Below are positions 21,617 through 34,053 of a DNA stretch of 64,000 nucleotides, one piece after another. The first letter of the stretch is position 1. Each line of letters opens with the position of its first letter. The DNA is from Xylaria sp. FL1777 (Eukaryota; Ascomycota; Sordariomycetes; Xylariales; Xylariaceae), in NCBI GenBank assembly GCA_022578965.1, contig MU400571.1, positions 62,001-126,000 of the forward strand, read 5' to 3'. Under the pieces are notes generated by a model that was not told where the DNA came from, ran no database searches, and saw only the letters and a list, made by a program, of their open reading frames with translations. The translations under genes and the position numbers were made by a program.

Positions 21617-22233
21617 CACCGTGGTGTTGTTGAGTAACAATCAGCACGCGAACGTACGTCCATTTGACTTGTATCCAGCATAGCATAACATAGCATAGCC
21701 TCGGTGTTGTATAAGGGAATTGAAAAAATTTTGGGACTTTGACTTACATTAAAGAAGAATGCCTGGAAATGTTGCCTCACATACAGTATGGTTGTGAGGG
21801 TTTGGGGTATTATCACTAAAGACCTCATGCCCACTTGTCTCCGATCCTAATCCTTCAAGGCATAACTATACCTGTTTGTGTATTGTGGTCATCATTGTAT
21901 ATTATTCGTATCAAGTCCGACGTAAGACTTGAACTTAGATTCGAGATGATGGCAGCGCAAACTTTTTTAATTCATCACATGTCTATGATGCTGCAAAGAG
22001 AGATACTATGTCGTTGCTGACGAAGCATGCCCTGAAGGGCTAGCTGAGCGAAAAGAGTGCAGTGCAGGCTACGGCCATCGTATTAATCATTCCCCAGTAT
22101 CATCAATGATGTGTAATGGTTAGCTGCCGGGCGTATTACAAAGATAGATAGTTAGTGTCCCTGAATATGCCAGCACACTACAAATCCAGTGGTTATATAA
22201 GTTAAACTATCGACTACAAAATTATCAAGACAT
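21617..22233. other. Convergent 3' spacer
   Basis: Between the stop of the deubiquitinase gene and the stop of the minus-strand hydrolase-like gene. No gene or structured element seen. Confidence 0.55.
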
Positions 22234-23028
22234 TCACCACGCCCGCAGCCTTTCGGCGAAAAACTGCATTATAGGTAACATCTCCTCTCGGTTTTGGGGC
22301 ATTCCATCGTCGGCTTTCATCCACTTAGCCTCGCGGACGTCGACGAACTCATTTTTCAAGAGCTCGATCGCGTCACTGTCGAGCGATTCGCTATTCCTCC
22401 CATGGCAGACTAACACGGGGGTCCGCGCCTTGCTCCTTACACTTAGGGTAGGTATCATACTCGATGGTAACTGTCCGCCAATAGACACGGTCCCCTTGAA
22501 AGCAAGTCCGGAAGCCCTTTCTCCTCCAGTTATGTCCCTGATCTTCTCGCTACTCCTTAACCGCGAAGCGAGGCCGAGGGCCAGAGAGCCGCCCTGTCCA
22601 AAGCCAAAGAGCAAGATATCGTTCGTTTCCCATCCGCATGTGCCAACAATGGTTTCCCGAATCAGCTTCTCCAAAACCAACTGTTCGGCCTTCTGGAAAC
22701 CCGGGTCAGAATCTAGATCACCAGTAGAGGACGAAAGTGTCAAATCATCTCCCCAGTGAAAGTGGTTCGTGGGGCTCGCTGCATCGGCACTGGGCAGGCC
22801 CAGGAGAGCCGGCGGCAAAGGCGAGATACCGCGGACTGAAATTGCCAGAACACCCGGCAGATTGATATTTTTGGCAAATGCTGCAAATGATGCCTCCGAG
22901 TCCCCTAGCCCGTGAAATACTATGAGAATGGATGTTGTCGTCTCTGGGACTTCTGGGAATACTAATGAGATCTTGAGGGACGGATCAAGGTGTGCGAAGT
23001 CCTCGGGTTTAGGGATTCGAGTAGGCAT
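22234..23028 (-). CDS. Acyl-protein-thioesterase/carboxylesterase-like protein lacking the catalytic serine
   Basis: Single exon of 264 residues starting MPTRIPKPEDFAHL. The fold is that of the phospholipase/carboxylesterase branch of alpha/beta hydrolases: VFHGLGDSEASFAAFAKN (oxyanion-loop HGLGD), a GISPLPPALLG loop, HWGDDL, then FGFGQGGSLALGLASRL and VLVCHGRNSESL. The nucleophile elbow should be G-x-S-x-G, but here it is G-F-G-Q-G, so Gly144 replaces the serine. At the usual Asp (after HG, near residues 211-214) and His (GMxH..E, here GMPQNREEM near 242-250) I see Ser/Asn and Gln instead. The gene otherwise looks intact: no stop, normal codon use. A non-catalytic or altered function is inferred; the missing serine is directly visible. 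Confidence 0.82.
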   Translation of the reverse strand: MPTRIPKPEDFAHLDPSLKISLVFPEVPETTTSILIVFHGLGDSEASFAAFAKNINLPGVLAISVRGISPLPPALLGLPSADAASPTNHFHWGDDLTLSSSTGDLDSDPGFQKAEQLVLEKLIRETIVGTCGWETNDILLFGFGQGGSLALGLASRLRSSEKIRDITGGERASGLAFKGTVSIGGQLPSSMIPTLSVRSKARTPVLVCHGRNSESLDSDAIELLKNEFVDVREAKWMKADDGMPQNREEMLPIMQFFAERLRAW

Positions 23029-23603
23029 GGTGGGGTAAGAGAATTATGCCTCATGTGCTTGTAGAATGAATCAAAACCGATGAAGCTCGGAGTGTTGATA
23101 CAAGGTCTGGTATCATAGGTACATATACCAAGTTCAACGTAATATTAAGTACATATGTAGGTACTTACCCTGTAGTGTAGGGTAGGGGTACACTAAGGTA
23201 GAGCTAGCCCCTGGCTACCTAGAAATGCAATCGGTCAAGAGGTACCTACATACCTATGTAACGTACCTCCTACCTTTAAGGTTATAACTTAAGACTGATA
23301 AACTTAGCTAGCATCATTATACCCAAATGCCCACCTAATTCCAAACACTATTAGATGTACTACTCTATAACACGCTATTCCCAAGCGAAATGAAGCGACC
23401 GTGAGTTCGCGTTCCAGTGACCATTACAAAGGACTCGAAAGAGGGAAGGCAAAATATACATCTGCAAGGATACTAGCCGACTACTATCGAGACCGGCTCA
23501 TAAGTAGCCGCGGACCGACGTCTCATGCGATAGGGCGCCGTCGCCAACGACGACGACACCTCGATCAACGCCCCCGCATGCATCGCCAACGCTTCCGGTA
23601 ACC
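23029..23603. other. Divergent promoter region of the hydrolase-like gene and SEC8
   Basis: Contains a cluster of TAGGTAC-type motifs at 23117-23280. The SEC8 leader has two tiny upstream frames: ATG-CGA-TAG at 23525-23533, and a seven-codon frame at 23578-23601 that ends two bases before the SEC8 ATG. Confidence 0.6.
23578..23601 (+). promoter_or_regulatory. Seven-codon upstream frame abutting the SEC8 start
   Basis: ATG 23578 encodes seven residues and stops with TAA at 23599-23601, leaving two bases before ATG 23604. Translation, if any, would have to reinitiate or leak past it to make Sec8. Confidence 0.45.
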
Positions 23604-26600
23604 ATGTCCAACAGGTTTGGCGCGTCATACCGCAACGGTGCCTACGGGAGGCAAGATGACGACGACTATGAATCGAGTGCGCGGGGCTTGCCCTTCGACT
23701 CCGGCCGCCTCCCCCCGGCCGCCTCATCGGCGAGACGCCCGCGCGCCCCCGAGACCAATGCCGAGCGCCAGATCACCCAGGTGCTCGAGCACATCAAGTC
23801 CGAGTGGCCTTCGATGATCCAGAACGATTGCATACCCGTCTCGCTCGCCCTGCAGCTGCTCGACAACAGCTCCGTCGGACGAGCCCACGAACATGCCAAC
23901 TTCAGGAAGACGCACCAGTATCTGCAGGACTCGCTGAAAGGCATCGTCCACGAGCACCATCAGGGCTTCAACAGCTCTATCGGCACCTTCCACAAGATCC
24001 AAGGCAGTATCCAGGCCTCGCAAAAGCGCGTGCGCGCCCTCAAGGAGTCACTGGCCGCTGCGAAGAACAGTCTATGCGCCTCCGATCCCGAACTAAAGAA
24101 GCTATACAAGTCATCGCAAATGTACGACGACGTCTTGCAGACTCTAAACGAACTCGAGGACCTACGGACCGTGCCCGATCAGCTCGAGGCTCGGATATCC
24201 GAGAAGCGCTTTCTAACTGCCGTCGAGGTCCTGCAGAATGCCTTGCGCAAACTGCGGAAACCCGAACTCGACGATATTGGTGCTTTGTCCGACCTCCGAA
24301 GCTATTTGGCCAACCAGGAGACGGCCCTGATGGATATCTTGGTGGAAGAGCTGCACGAGCATCTCTATCTGAAGTCGCCTTATTGCCAGGAACGTTGGCA
24401 GAGCTTGGCCAAGAACCAGGGCGCCTATCACCAGAACTATGGCGATTCGGCCACAATTACCCCTTTCCATGTCGTACTTGATACCTTAGATCTTGAGCGC
24501 CCCGTGACCGAGGATCCTTCGAAGAACCCCGAAGCAGACACATCCTGGTACATTGCTCTGCTCGCTGAATCACTCAACAAGCTAGGGAGGCTAGAGAGCG
24601 CCGTGGACACGCTAAACCAGCGACTCCCTGTCGAGCTCTTCTCCGTAGTCAACGAGACCATCAACGACGTCGATCAAAGGCACCCAAGCTCCCTGCGTGG
24701 AGGATCAAGCAACAGCCAAGGGCTCCATATCTATAGCAGTAGGGAAACTCAGATGCGAGCTGATGTCATCTATGATCTTTTATGGACACTCTACGGAAAA
24801 TTTGAAGCCATCGCTGAAGGGCACCGTGTGTTTCATGAGGCAGTCAGATCTCTTGCCCGGCGAGAAGGCGCTGGAAGTAGCTCACAGCTCTTTGGAAGTT
24901 TTAGGGAATTATGGAACCTTTATCAGAACGAAATACGTTCGCTCCTTCATAACTACGTAACTACGGACGCAGATATCTACCAATCTGCTTCATCTCTAAG
25001 ACACGGCCCCGCGTTGAATGGGAACAAGGATGCACAGAGGGAGAGCCTCTTTAAATTCTCAGAAGCGGACCAGAAATCTGTCGAAATGACGGCCGAGTAC
25101 GAAGCTCTGGATAGCATCATACAAACCGCCGTGCCGGGCCTTACCTCCAATACTCGAAAATCTCAGGCGCTAGGTAAGAAAGCATCTCTAGTTGGGAAAG
25201 AATCGCGAAAGAGCGCGCTGGGCGGGGGTCTCGATAGTAGAAATACACCCGGCTCCTATAAATCTCTAGTGGAGCCTAGCGTGTTCAATATGAGTCTCCT
25301 TTTACCGCCAACCCTCATCTTCATTCAGAGGCTGAAGGCCATTGTGCCCCCTGGCTCTGATCTGGCTGCAAGCGCGCTGACGTCTTTCCTCGATAACTTC
25401 TTGGTTAACGTCTTCCAACCCCAGCTGGACGAGACCTTGGGCAAACTTAGCGATAGTGTATTGGGCGAAGTCGATTCATTCCAACAAGATTCGGACTGGC
25501 GCCTAGTAGCACGACGGCCAGTCTTCAAAGGAACAACTGCATTCTTTACCATTGTCACGGCTTTCTGTCGTATGCTTGGCACCCTTCCCCACGATCAGGC
25601 CCTCAGTGCTCTTATCATATCACAAATGATGCGCTATTACGAAAGATGCTCTGCGTGGTTCAAGTCTTTGGTTGCAAAGGCCCAAGACACAAATACTGCG
25701 TCACAGGATCTAAGATTCTCGGCGGAGCTGGCGACTACAGAAAGTGAAATTCAAGACACAATACAGAAGCTCTGGACGTCGGATACACTCGACCGTGAGC
25801 TAATAGAGAAGGAAGTCGGTTTGCTGATAATGCGTACCAACGAGCGCCCCCTTGAGCCCAGCGATGTAATTCAAGATCGAGATGTAATCTCGTCAATGTG
25901 TCTCCTCTACACTAGTATGAAGTGGCTTACGACCAGAATCGTTGGTTTACGGCATATCACTCGACATGACACCGATTCGTCACAGCCTACGATGCCAAAG
26001 GATCAAAATCGACGGTGGACTCTGCTGAATGATCCTAGCAAAGCCAATGGAGAGCAACAAGGTCCTGTGTATCTCCCTATGACACAGGATACTGTTCAGT
26101 AGGTATACCCACTTCCACCCTGTACAAAATAGTCATAACTAACTTGTCCAGATCATTTGACCGAATTGTATCTTCATATGAAGAGCTGGCGGGTACCGTG
26201 CTACTTACACTTCATATGGAGATTCGTTGTCGTATCATTCAGTCACTGCGTGTGGCGATGTCACCAGAGACCGCGCCATATGTTCTTGGCGATCGCGAGA
26301 TTAAAGAACCTGATCCACAGATTCTATCCTTGAATGCCGAGTTGATTGCCTACGATGAAACGGCAGTACGCTTCCTTCGTGATCGGGAAATCGCCTTCGT
26401 ACGAACTGGCCTAGGCCTCCTCATTAACTCATACCTCGTATCCAATGCGTTATCTACACAGCCTATGAACATGCGCGGCTGTGAGCGCATGCAGCTCAAT
26501 ATTCTAGTACTACAGCAGAATCTCAAGAACATCGAGGCGGACGTAGATCTCGCCAAGGCCACCAACTATTACGAATTATTTCAAGAAGGTGCTGATGTAA

Positions 26601-26812
26601 TCGTGGAGAAGGCAAAGAGAGATAAGGAGCAAGAGGCAGATGGGGGCTCTATTCCCGAGGCAGAAAAATTCACTTATGACGAGCTCAAGGCACTTGTCGA
26701 GTTGTGTTATAGTGTACAACTCGCCGATCCCGAGAGAGGCGTCAATGCGGCTGCGAAGAGGCAGATGGGTGAGAAGGTCTTGGCGCTTAGCGAATATATG
26801 TGGCAAACATAG
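23604..26812 (+). CDS. SEC8: Exocyst complex subunit Sec8
   Basis: Exon 1 (23604-26098) and exon 2 (26152-26812) join inside a Gln codon (DTVQ-SFDRIV), giving 1051 residues. Sec8 is one of eight exocyst subunits that tether secretory vesicles to the plasma membrane at growth sites such as hyphal tips. The head is disordered and Arg/Pro-rich (1-52). The Sec8 N-terminal domain spans about 53-200, with QVLEHIKSEWPSM, NSSVGRAHEHANFRKTHQYL and the coiled region KIQGSIQASQKRVRALKESL. A long helical-rod region follows, with a mid insertion rich in Ser/Lys (about 510-550). The end is helical (LALSEYMWQT). The 53-base intron has an ACTAAC branch site. Length fits fungal Sec8. Confidence 0.95.
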
Positions 26813-29800
26813 CGTCGTCGAGTAAGGTGAAGTACGCAACAAACCCTGGTTCTAGATGAATCAACTCTATACCTCCTGCTCGATCCGAATTGCTTGTATC
26901 GTGTCGTTGTGCGTGACTTGCTGATGTCTCTGGTGGTGAACACTTTACTTCAAGGAGTGAAAGCATAACTGTCAGATTTTGATATGGTATCGTGAAGACG
27001 TATCTAACCTAGGAAGTGGATCGAAGGACTGGCGCTCTTTGCTAAGCTTGGAGACCAGGCAGCCTGACCAGGGCCAGAACGATCTACGGCCGTCTATTCT
27101 TTATACTGTTCCTCCAGCATGTTCATTCATCCAACAATTCTAGTATTAAATGCCGTGTCGCCATCTATCATCCCGGAATGAGGTGTGGAATGCACTCTGT
27201 GTCACCACCTTCAGTCCTCCATGAATGCCATTCCATATACGTTGCCATGGAGTCCTTGTGGGACCAGGTCTTATTCGACATCAACATCGTTAACGCTATT
27301 GATTTTAAGACACCGGGCGTTAAGTCGTACTTCAACCCTAACGGATTTTCATGCGTCCTGTTATGAACGGCAACCACTTTCGTGAATGCATGTTTGTTCA
27401 CTCCACTTGGCGAGTCTAAGTACACACACTCGCACCTCTTCTCATAATAAGAGGCAACGTGATATCCAGTCTAGCGATCGTAAAAACTCCCAATGTATGC
27501 TATCCCTATCGCAATAGTTAGATAGCCAGAGACTTTGGATGATGATATTTTCCCACCCATCACATGTAACAAGCGAAATTTACCCTTGTTATCTAACTCC
27601 GAAATGTGAAAATTCCTACCGGCGGCTCGAAAGGAGTCTTCATATTATAATTATTAATAGAACAAGAAGCAATCGATTCCGAGAATTGCTTACAGTACCC
27701 AGAGAACCACAAATTTTACCGTCATCACGGCGCAACGTTGCGCTGATCACCCGCCGAGGATCTGGGTCTTTTGGTGCGGAGACATTGGCGAATATCCTAT
27801 TCTAGTCGGGTATAGCCAACTCCACGTCGGGTAAGATACCGTACCCGACCTTCTGCTCGTCGTATTCTCTGCTAGAGTATTTCCACTAGTGTAGGGTTGA
27901 TGCCGTGCTATATAATGGTTTAAGAGTTCCAAGGTTGGACTAGGGACGTATCTACCTGTGATTAGTGAACCTGTCCTTCTCCAGTATACTTACCAGAGGG
28001 TAACGAGGCCTCTCATTTGCACCTAGCGGGTTGATGAAGTCGAATTCTAATAAGAGCACAAAATGAGTTTAGTACTCAGATACTCATGCAATCTTATCGT
28101 AGTAATGTGGGAAGAAGACACTTTCCCAGATGTGTATAATTAATTCCAAAAGTGACAACACTCTGTCATGAATTATGCACCGAGGTTAGTTCCATGATAT
28201 AGCGTCACACCTATATACAAACCAGCATGGGATGTAGACCAGCATCATTAAAGAAGCTAGGTCAAAAAGCAGCATATAGGTAACTCGGTGATTTATCTAT
28301 ACATAGGTATGTACTCAGGACCACTGACTAACAATATGTCTGCTTTTATGCTTTACTATGTCTTCATATAGAAAAGACGTGCATGATGGAAGGGTGTATA
28401 TGCGAGTAACCTGGAGACGGACTTATAAATAGCGTAGATAAAACAACTAGTCACTTATATACATTCGTATCTGCTGTGATGCCTGACCGGAAGGGAGGGA
28501 AATTTAGAAAAAGATGCACGTTAACAGTTGGTAGATAGGTTTTTGAATCAGATAGATAACTAGGAGACGTATCTCGGTAGGCTGTACGTCTATCAGATGC
28601 TACACAGCATACCTACCTATATATTGCATGCATTATCTTGACGCAATAAGGGACGACCGGACTGAGCTAGAACAAAAACAAAACAGAACAGAACAAAGCA
28701 CAATTTACAGGCATCTGGAGCAGATGACTTCATTACCTACCTATGTACCTGCAGTGGCCATGTAAGTATTATTTTCTATCTAGGTAGTTATTTTGAAACT
28801 GCTGGGACATGGTTGACCGACACGCGGGGCAAGCGAATGGTTTCTTTGTTCTCGAGGGATAACTGACATTAATGACGGCAAGTATACCTAGTATTGCCAC
28901 TGGAGACTTGAGAGAGGAGACGGAGAAGAGCAACGGAAAGTTGGACTGACGTGGTGTTCATAATGCCATGATGCGAGCGGCGACGATGGGTGACGTGGGC
29001 GGGACAAGGGTCTTAAAGGACCTATCGATAGGTACACTTACTATAGGTACCTAAGAGAGGTATGGGCTTCTGGTATAGGTATATATGTACGCAGTACGTG
29101 GAGAGAGCTCTGGACTTTGCATGAAGGGCATGCATGTTATCATTTCTCCAATAAGTATTAGCTACCTCCTATCATGCCTGACTTTCAACCATCTCTCCCT
29201 ACTGTTTGGTAACTATCTTGATTATGTAAATAGAATATATGCATGAATACCCCGGACGTACCTGTCAGGCTTTGGCATTGTGTGTATGTATTGTAGTTGT
29301 AGATGGGATGGAGTGGACCTAGTGTCCTAACACTGTAGCTACCATATATATACATAGCTAGGCCGTAGCTGCCTACAGTACCGTATTCTAGCCCACCTTA
29401 ATTTTTAAGTTAATAAATCGTGGTATAAAGGACGATTCTTCCCTGGGGGTCCCTAGTACCTAATAAGTACCTACCTACCTAGGTACCTAGTGTATTAGGT
29501 ATGTGGACAGTGTAAGAGTGTAAAGGTAGCTCTACTGAGTAGACTGGATCTTGGAAACTTCTTGACTCGATGGATAGCCAGCCTACACGTAGGGTACTTT
29601 GACTCTTGTTATGGCGCAGTGCATCAGATGGATATTGTTACGATTGACGTGATGCCGCATGGCAAGACATGGTTATGGTTGTATCCTACCTCGAGTTTCT
29701 TGATGGGCTGCTGTGTGTAGTGTGTACTTGCTGTAGGTCAGCTGCCGAGATACCGTAGATTTTACAACATGTGCAGAGCCGTGTAGCAGCATGCGTCCCC

Positions 29801-31153
29801 ATTGCTCCAGGGACGTGGTTGGTTGCATGCTTTACACTAGCGTACATTGCACCATGCCTGCTTGTTTATTGTGGTATTGTGGCCGTTTCAAGTTGGAAGC
29901 CACTGAGCAGGGGAATGTCCACCCTAAGTTAGGTACCGGCAGCTCCTCGATGGGTTATAGTAAATTCATCAAATCATTATCCCATTGGGTTTAGCGCTAT
30001 GCCGGCGTGACCGCCACGGGTTGGGCGGGACCGGGCAGCAGGGGAAATTGGGTTGTGGATTAGGCTAGCGTTCTTTAATTCTTCTAAAATTCTTCACCTC
30101 CGGGCCCCTAAAGCAACCCGACCAGCTCCCTAATACAGTCCCTAATACAGTCCCTAATTTGTGTAGGGAATCGATCAGTGGTTGGTCAGATCAGGTTCTC
30201 CTATGCGCCTGCTCGCTCCAAGCTACCTGGTACCTAATCGATCTAGTGTAGCATGCACTGGCAACCAACCAAGTGACAACAATCTTAAAGAAACTAGAGT
30301 TGAGCGGTTCTCCCACCTCTCTTCCCGCTCTCTCCTTAACCAACCTTCCATCGATTGTCTAGACAGCGAGAGGAATTCACAGCAAGAGGCTTTTCATATT
30401 ACCTTTGGCAATCCTGGTCCTATTTGTGCACCGCCTTCTCCTCCTCCTTCTTCTCCCCCCTCGTTCGCTCTTTTTTTTTGCCACTTCTTTATTGTTTGTT
30501 GTCTTCTATTTACTGGCACAGATCAATTACCTTCCCCATCCTTAAGCACACCCCTGTCAGTTGCCTCCTGAAGCAAGGGCAGAAAAGGGTGTCATTGCAG
30601 CGCAATCGAAGTCCGACGAGAAATTGCCAATTCACCAATAATCACCGACAAACAGTTACTTATCTGTGTCCTTGTACACTATCTTACGAAAGCCACGCCC
30701 CCAAGCCGAGTTTTCTACGAGAACCAACCCGTGAAACTGCGCGAGCAATGAAACAACAAAGGCTGCAGTAACATCGCAATAAAGACATATTCCTCGACAC
30801 TTCGAACCCCGATCCTTCGTCACCACCGAGAAGAACAACGCTCAACCTCCTTGAGAACTATAGTCTTCGACACCGCCGTTCTATCCTTGACTTCACGTCT
30901 AACTGCACAAACCAAGTCATTCATTATCACCTGTCTAGTTACGTAGATTTCGCACTGTTGACGCGGTCAAGATCCTGTCCTTAACGGCCTTCGTACCCCC
31001 TACCGTCGTAGTTAGCAGTTTGCGCATTCCAGCTTGCGCCTGCTGTACACGGGGACCCAAGTCTTCTGGGGCGAAAATCTCGGTTTCAATAGACCCCCGT
31101 CTATCCGCCCACCGTACAGAATAATAAAGTTAGCCGGGAGTAACATAGACAAC
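26813..31153. other. 4.3 kb spacer upstream of KNR4, no convincing gene
   Basis: AT-rich with dense TAGGTACCTA-type motifs (28600-29110 and 29450-29520). I found no frame with protein-like features. From about 30300 it becomes pyrimidine-rich, with a CT tract at 30431-30480 ending in eight or more T, which fits a long KNR4 leader or promoter. Confidence 0.55.
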
Positions 31154-32877
31154 ATGGCGTAAGTCTCTCTATGATGGGCAGTGGTTTGGATGAAAATTGA
31201 CGATTTACTCTGATAGCAATATCGGGTCGGCCTTCCGTTCGTTTTGGCATACTATGACCAGTTATGACCGACGTAGGTTATCATGTTAAAAAGAAAAGAC
31301 ATGGAGGAAAAAGCCACGAGCAAAGTTACTAAAATTTACATGCAGACTCGAACTATGATTCTCCCCACAGGACCGGCCGCCACGTGCCTCTGAACCGTCA
31401 AAGCACACTAACATCGGTTGCTACCGCCTCGGACTCTCGCGCCGACATCACATCTCCCTATCAAGATGAGTTAGGACGGTTATCCAACCAGGCAGATGGA
31501 ACTGCATACATGGGTGCTGGCATGCCATCCGCGTCTCCACTCTCGCCCGGCTCCAACGGACCTTATTCTCCAGGCCTGAGATCTTTCAACGCTCGGAGAC
31601 AAAGCTCTAGAGATGATGGTTTTGAAACGGTGAGCAGTCCTGGCGACATTCAAATGCAATCTTTTGCCGATGGTGCCCCCCCAGCGCCCCCCGTGGGTCA
31701 CTCATGGAAGCGGATAGACCGATGGGCTAAGGAGAACTATCGCGAATTATTCGACCAGCTCTGCGAGGGTTGTACAAACAATGACTTGATTGAGCTTGAG
31801 CATCAGCTCGATTGCTCACTACCCCAGGACCTGAGAGATTCTCTCATGATTCACGATGGCCAGGAGCGTGGTGGTATCCCCACTGGAATCATCTTCTCTT
31901 CCATGCTTCTCGACTGTGAAGAAATAGTGCAAGAGTGGGACCAATGGAGGAGAGTAAATCAACAGTATCTCCTCGAGAATTCAGTGACAAACCCTGCGAT
32001 TCCCTCCAAGGCATTTGGTGGTTCTGGCGAGGCATCTTCCTCTCGCTCAGCACCAGGCTCCCCGGGTTCCCAGAAAGGTTCTTGGCGGCAAGAGCTTCAG
32101 GCCCGGCAAGACTCGGTTCCTCCTGGTGCTATCCAGCGAGCGTATGCACATCCAGCTTGGATCCCTCTTGTACGAGATTGGGGTGGCAATAACCTGGCCG
32201 TGGATCTGTCGCCTGGTCCAACTGGTATTTGGGGCCAAATCATTTTGTTTGGGAGAGACTACGATACCAAGTACGTGGTTGCCAGATCGTGGGGCGCTTT
32301 CCTAGCGATCCTCGCAGACGACTTGAACAGCGGCAAATGGTTCGTCGACGAAGATACTAATGAGCTTAAACTACGCGAGTTTAAGACTACTCGTGTTGAG
32401 CCGTCGTATTTTGACATCTTACGTTGGCGGATGGACCAGAAGCATGGTCGTACTGCAAAAAGTGTGGCGAAGCGCAAGTCTGGCGTACCGGGAAGTGCTG
32501 TCTCCCCGGGCGGTTCTCCCTACTCCAGCCCCGTCGACGCTAACGGCGATGTCCGTGGAAGAACACTACAGCGACTCAGCAGTCCATCACCCTTAGTAAG
32601 CCCTGCTCGGGTTGGGTTCGGGAAATCTAGCGCGCTTGCGCGAGTTGCCGAAGAATCGGGAAATGCCGAGTCAAGACTGATCACTAATGGCATCAAAGAC
32701 GACAAGCTCGTCGAAGTGGAAACGCCAAAAGCGGAAGGCAGCGCTAAGTTAGCTACTGATAAAGATGCCGCGCTCGAGGCCAAGGGCAAGGAGTCCTCGT
32801 CGGCAGAGAGGGAAACGGATCTAGTAAACGGCCACACGGACGACATTGAAGGAGCAATGAAAACTATAGAGATCTGA
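31154..32877 (+). CDS. Knr4/Smi1 cell-wall assembly regulator
   Basis: The first coding segment is only five bases (ATGGC, 31154-31158). A 212-base intron follows, and exon 2 is 31371-32877, giving 503 residues starting MATGRHVPLNRQST. Knr4/Smi1 links the cell-wall integrity MAP kinase pathway to glucan and chitin synthesis and growth control. The N-terminal 100 residues are Ser/Pro-rich and disordered. The SMI1/KNR4 globular domain spans about 105-330, with LIELEHQLDCSLPQDLRDSL, HDGQERGG, HPAWIPLVRDWGGNNLAVDL, TGIWGQIILFGRDYDTKYVV and WGAFLAILADDL. The C-terminal 150 residues are low complexity and Lys/Glu/Ser rich, as in yeast Knr4. Without the small first exon the frame would have to begin at a GTG codon, which supports the spliced start. 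Confidence 0.92.
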
Positions 32878-34053
32878 TGAGAGTTCCACGATGAAAAGCT
32901 ATGATAGCCTATGTTCCCACGACCAATACATATCCAGCAAAAGGGCGGCGTTCAGGGCATCGGGTTTAACAAACGTTCCATGAGCACTATCTCACGATCG
33001 TCTCTGGGATTTTCCTCACCTCTTTCGCTACAATACCATCGGTATCTCTGGGCTCTATGTGTTGCCGCCATGCTTTGAATTCATGGGTATATGGGACTAG
33101 GACATCCCTTTCGTCTACATGGATTGTCCTCAGATACACGAGTCCGATTCTAATGCAGCTAACAAGAGCCCAAGGCCATGATAGCTTTTCTATTCTTGTA
33201 CCAAAACCATATTTGTCCAGTCTACTTTTCACGAAACTTGGCCACCTACCAGCAACAGATCCTTCTTAGCTCCACGCTCCGGAGTGGTGTCAGCCCAGCG
33301 GACCCGTTCAAGGCAGCGCCACAATGGCGACCTGTATAAAGGAGGGGGGGTTTGGCGTTATTAGTACTTTTCTTCTTCGCATTTTGCGATCATTGGGCGG
33401 GTTAATAGATTTTGACACACGTAGCTCCGGGTTGTCATCGGGGCTCACATAAGTAGGCGTCGGAGGTAGCAACATCCATACTGTCAGTTCTTGTTGAGAA
33501 GGCTAGCTCAGCCGCATGCACGCTAATGAGAGTGCAATGGTGGAACATGTAATTGGATTGCACTAGTTCACTAAAACATAATGCAACAATCACCCCCAAA
33601 TCTGTGCATTTTCAATAATTCCAGTAGAGTGGTGACAGCCGTGTACGTTGTACTAATAGTAGGTTGGCTAACTGTAGCTATTGTAGCTATTATACGGGTT
33701 ATATGTAAGCCAGGCAGCTGTTGAAACTCGGAGTAAACAGCTGCATCACGTGACCAAGCTCTACGCTGACTTAACAGTACTGGTATAGCTGCCAAGACCG
33801 AAGCGTCATCAGAGACCTAGACCTCAACCTCGCAAACTTATGCTTGATCCGGCTGGCCAACCGACAGTCGACCTCATCGTCCTACATATTCAGTCTACCA
33901 ACAAACCGCCTACCCTCCGTTCCCTCACGTTGTCGAGAATTAGCACATTAGCACGACACCAACTACTTCCTCTCATCCGCCGGGATTCCCTCTATCGAGC
34001 TTAGCTGCTCATCACGCCTACCAACCTCCCATCCGGAGCAAATCGAGCTTATC
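32878..34053. other. Spacer between KNR4 and VPS68 genes
   Basis: Tandem same-strand neighbours. The region before 34054 is C/T-rich leader sequence. Short unsupported frames on both strands. Confidence 0.55.

Noticed and set aside
30182..30771. Overlapping frames upstream of KNR4
   Set aside because: Pyrimidine-tract translations (Pro/Ser and Phe/Leu runs); more likely leader or promoter DNA.
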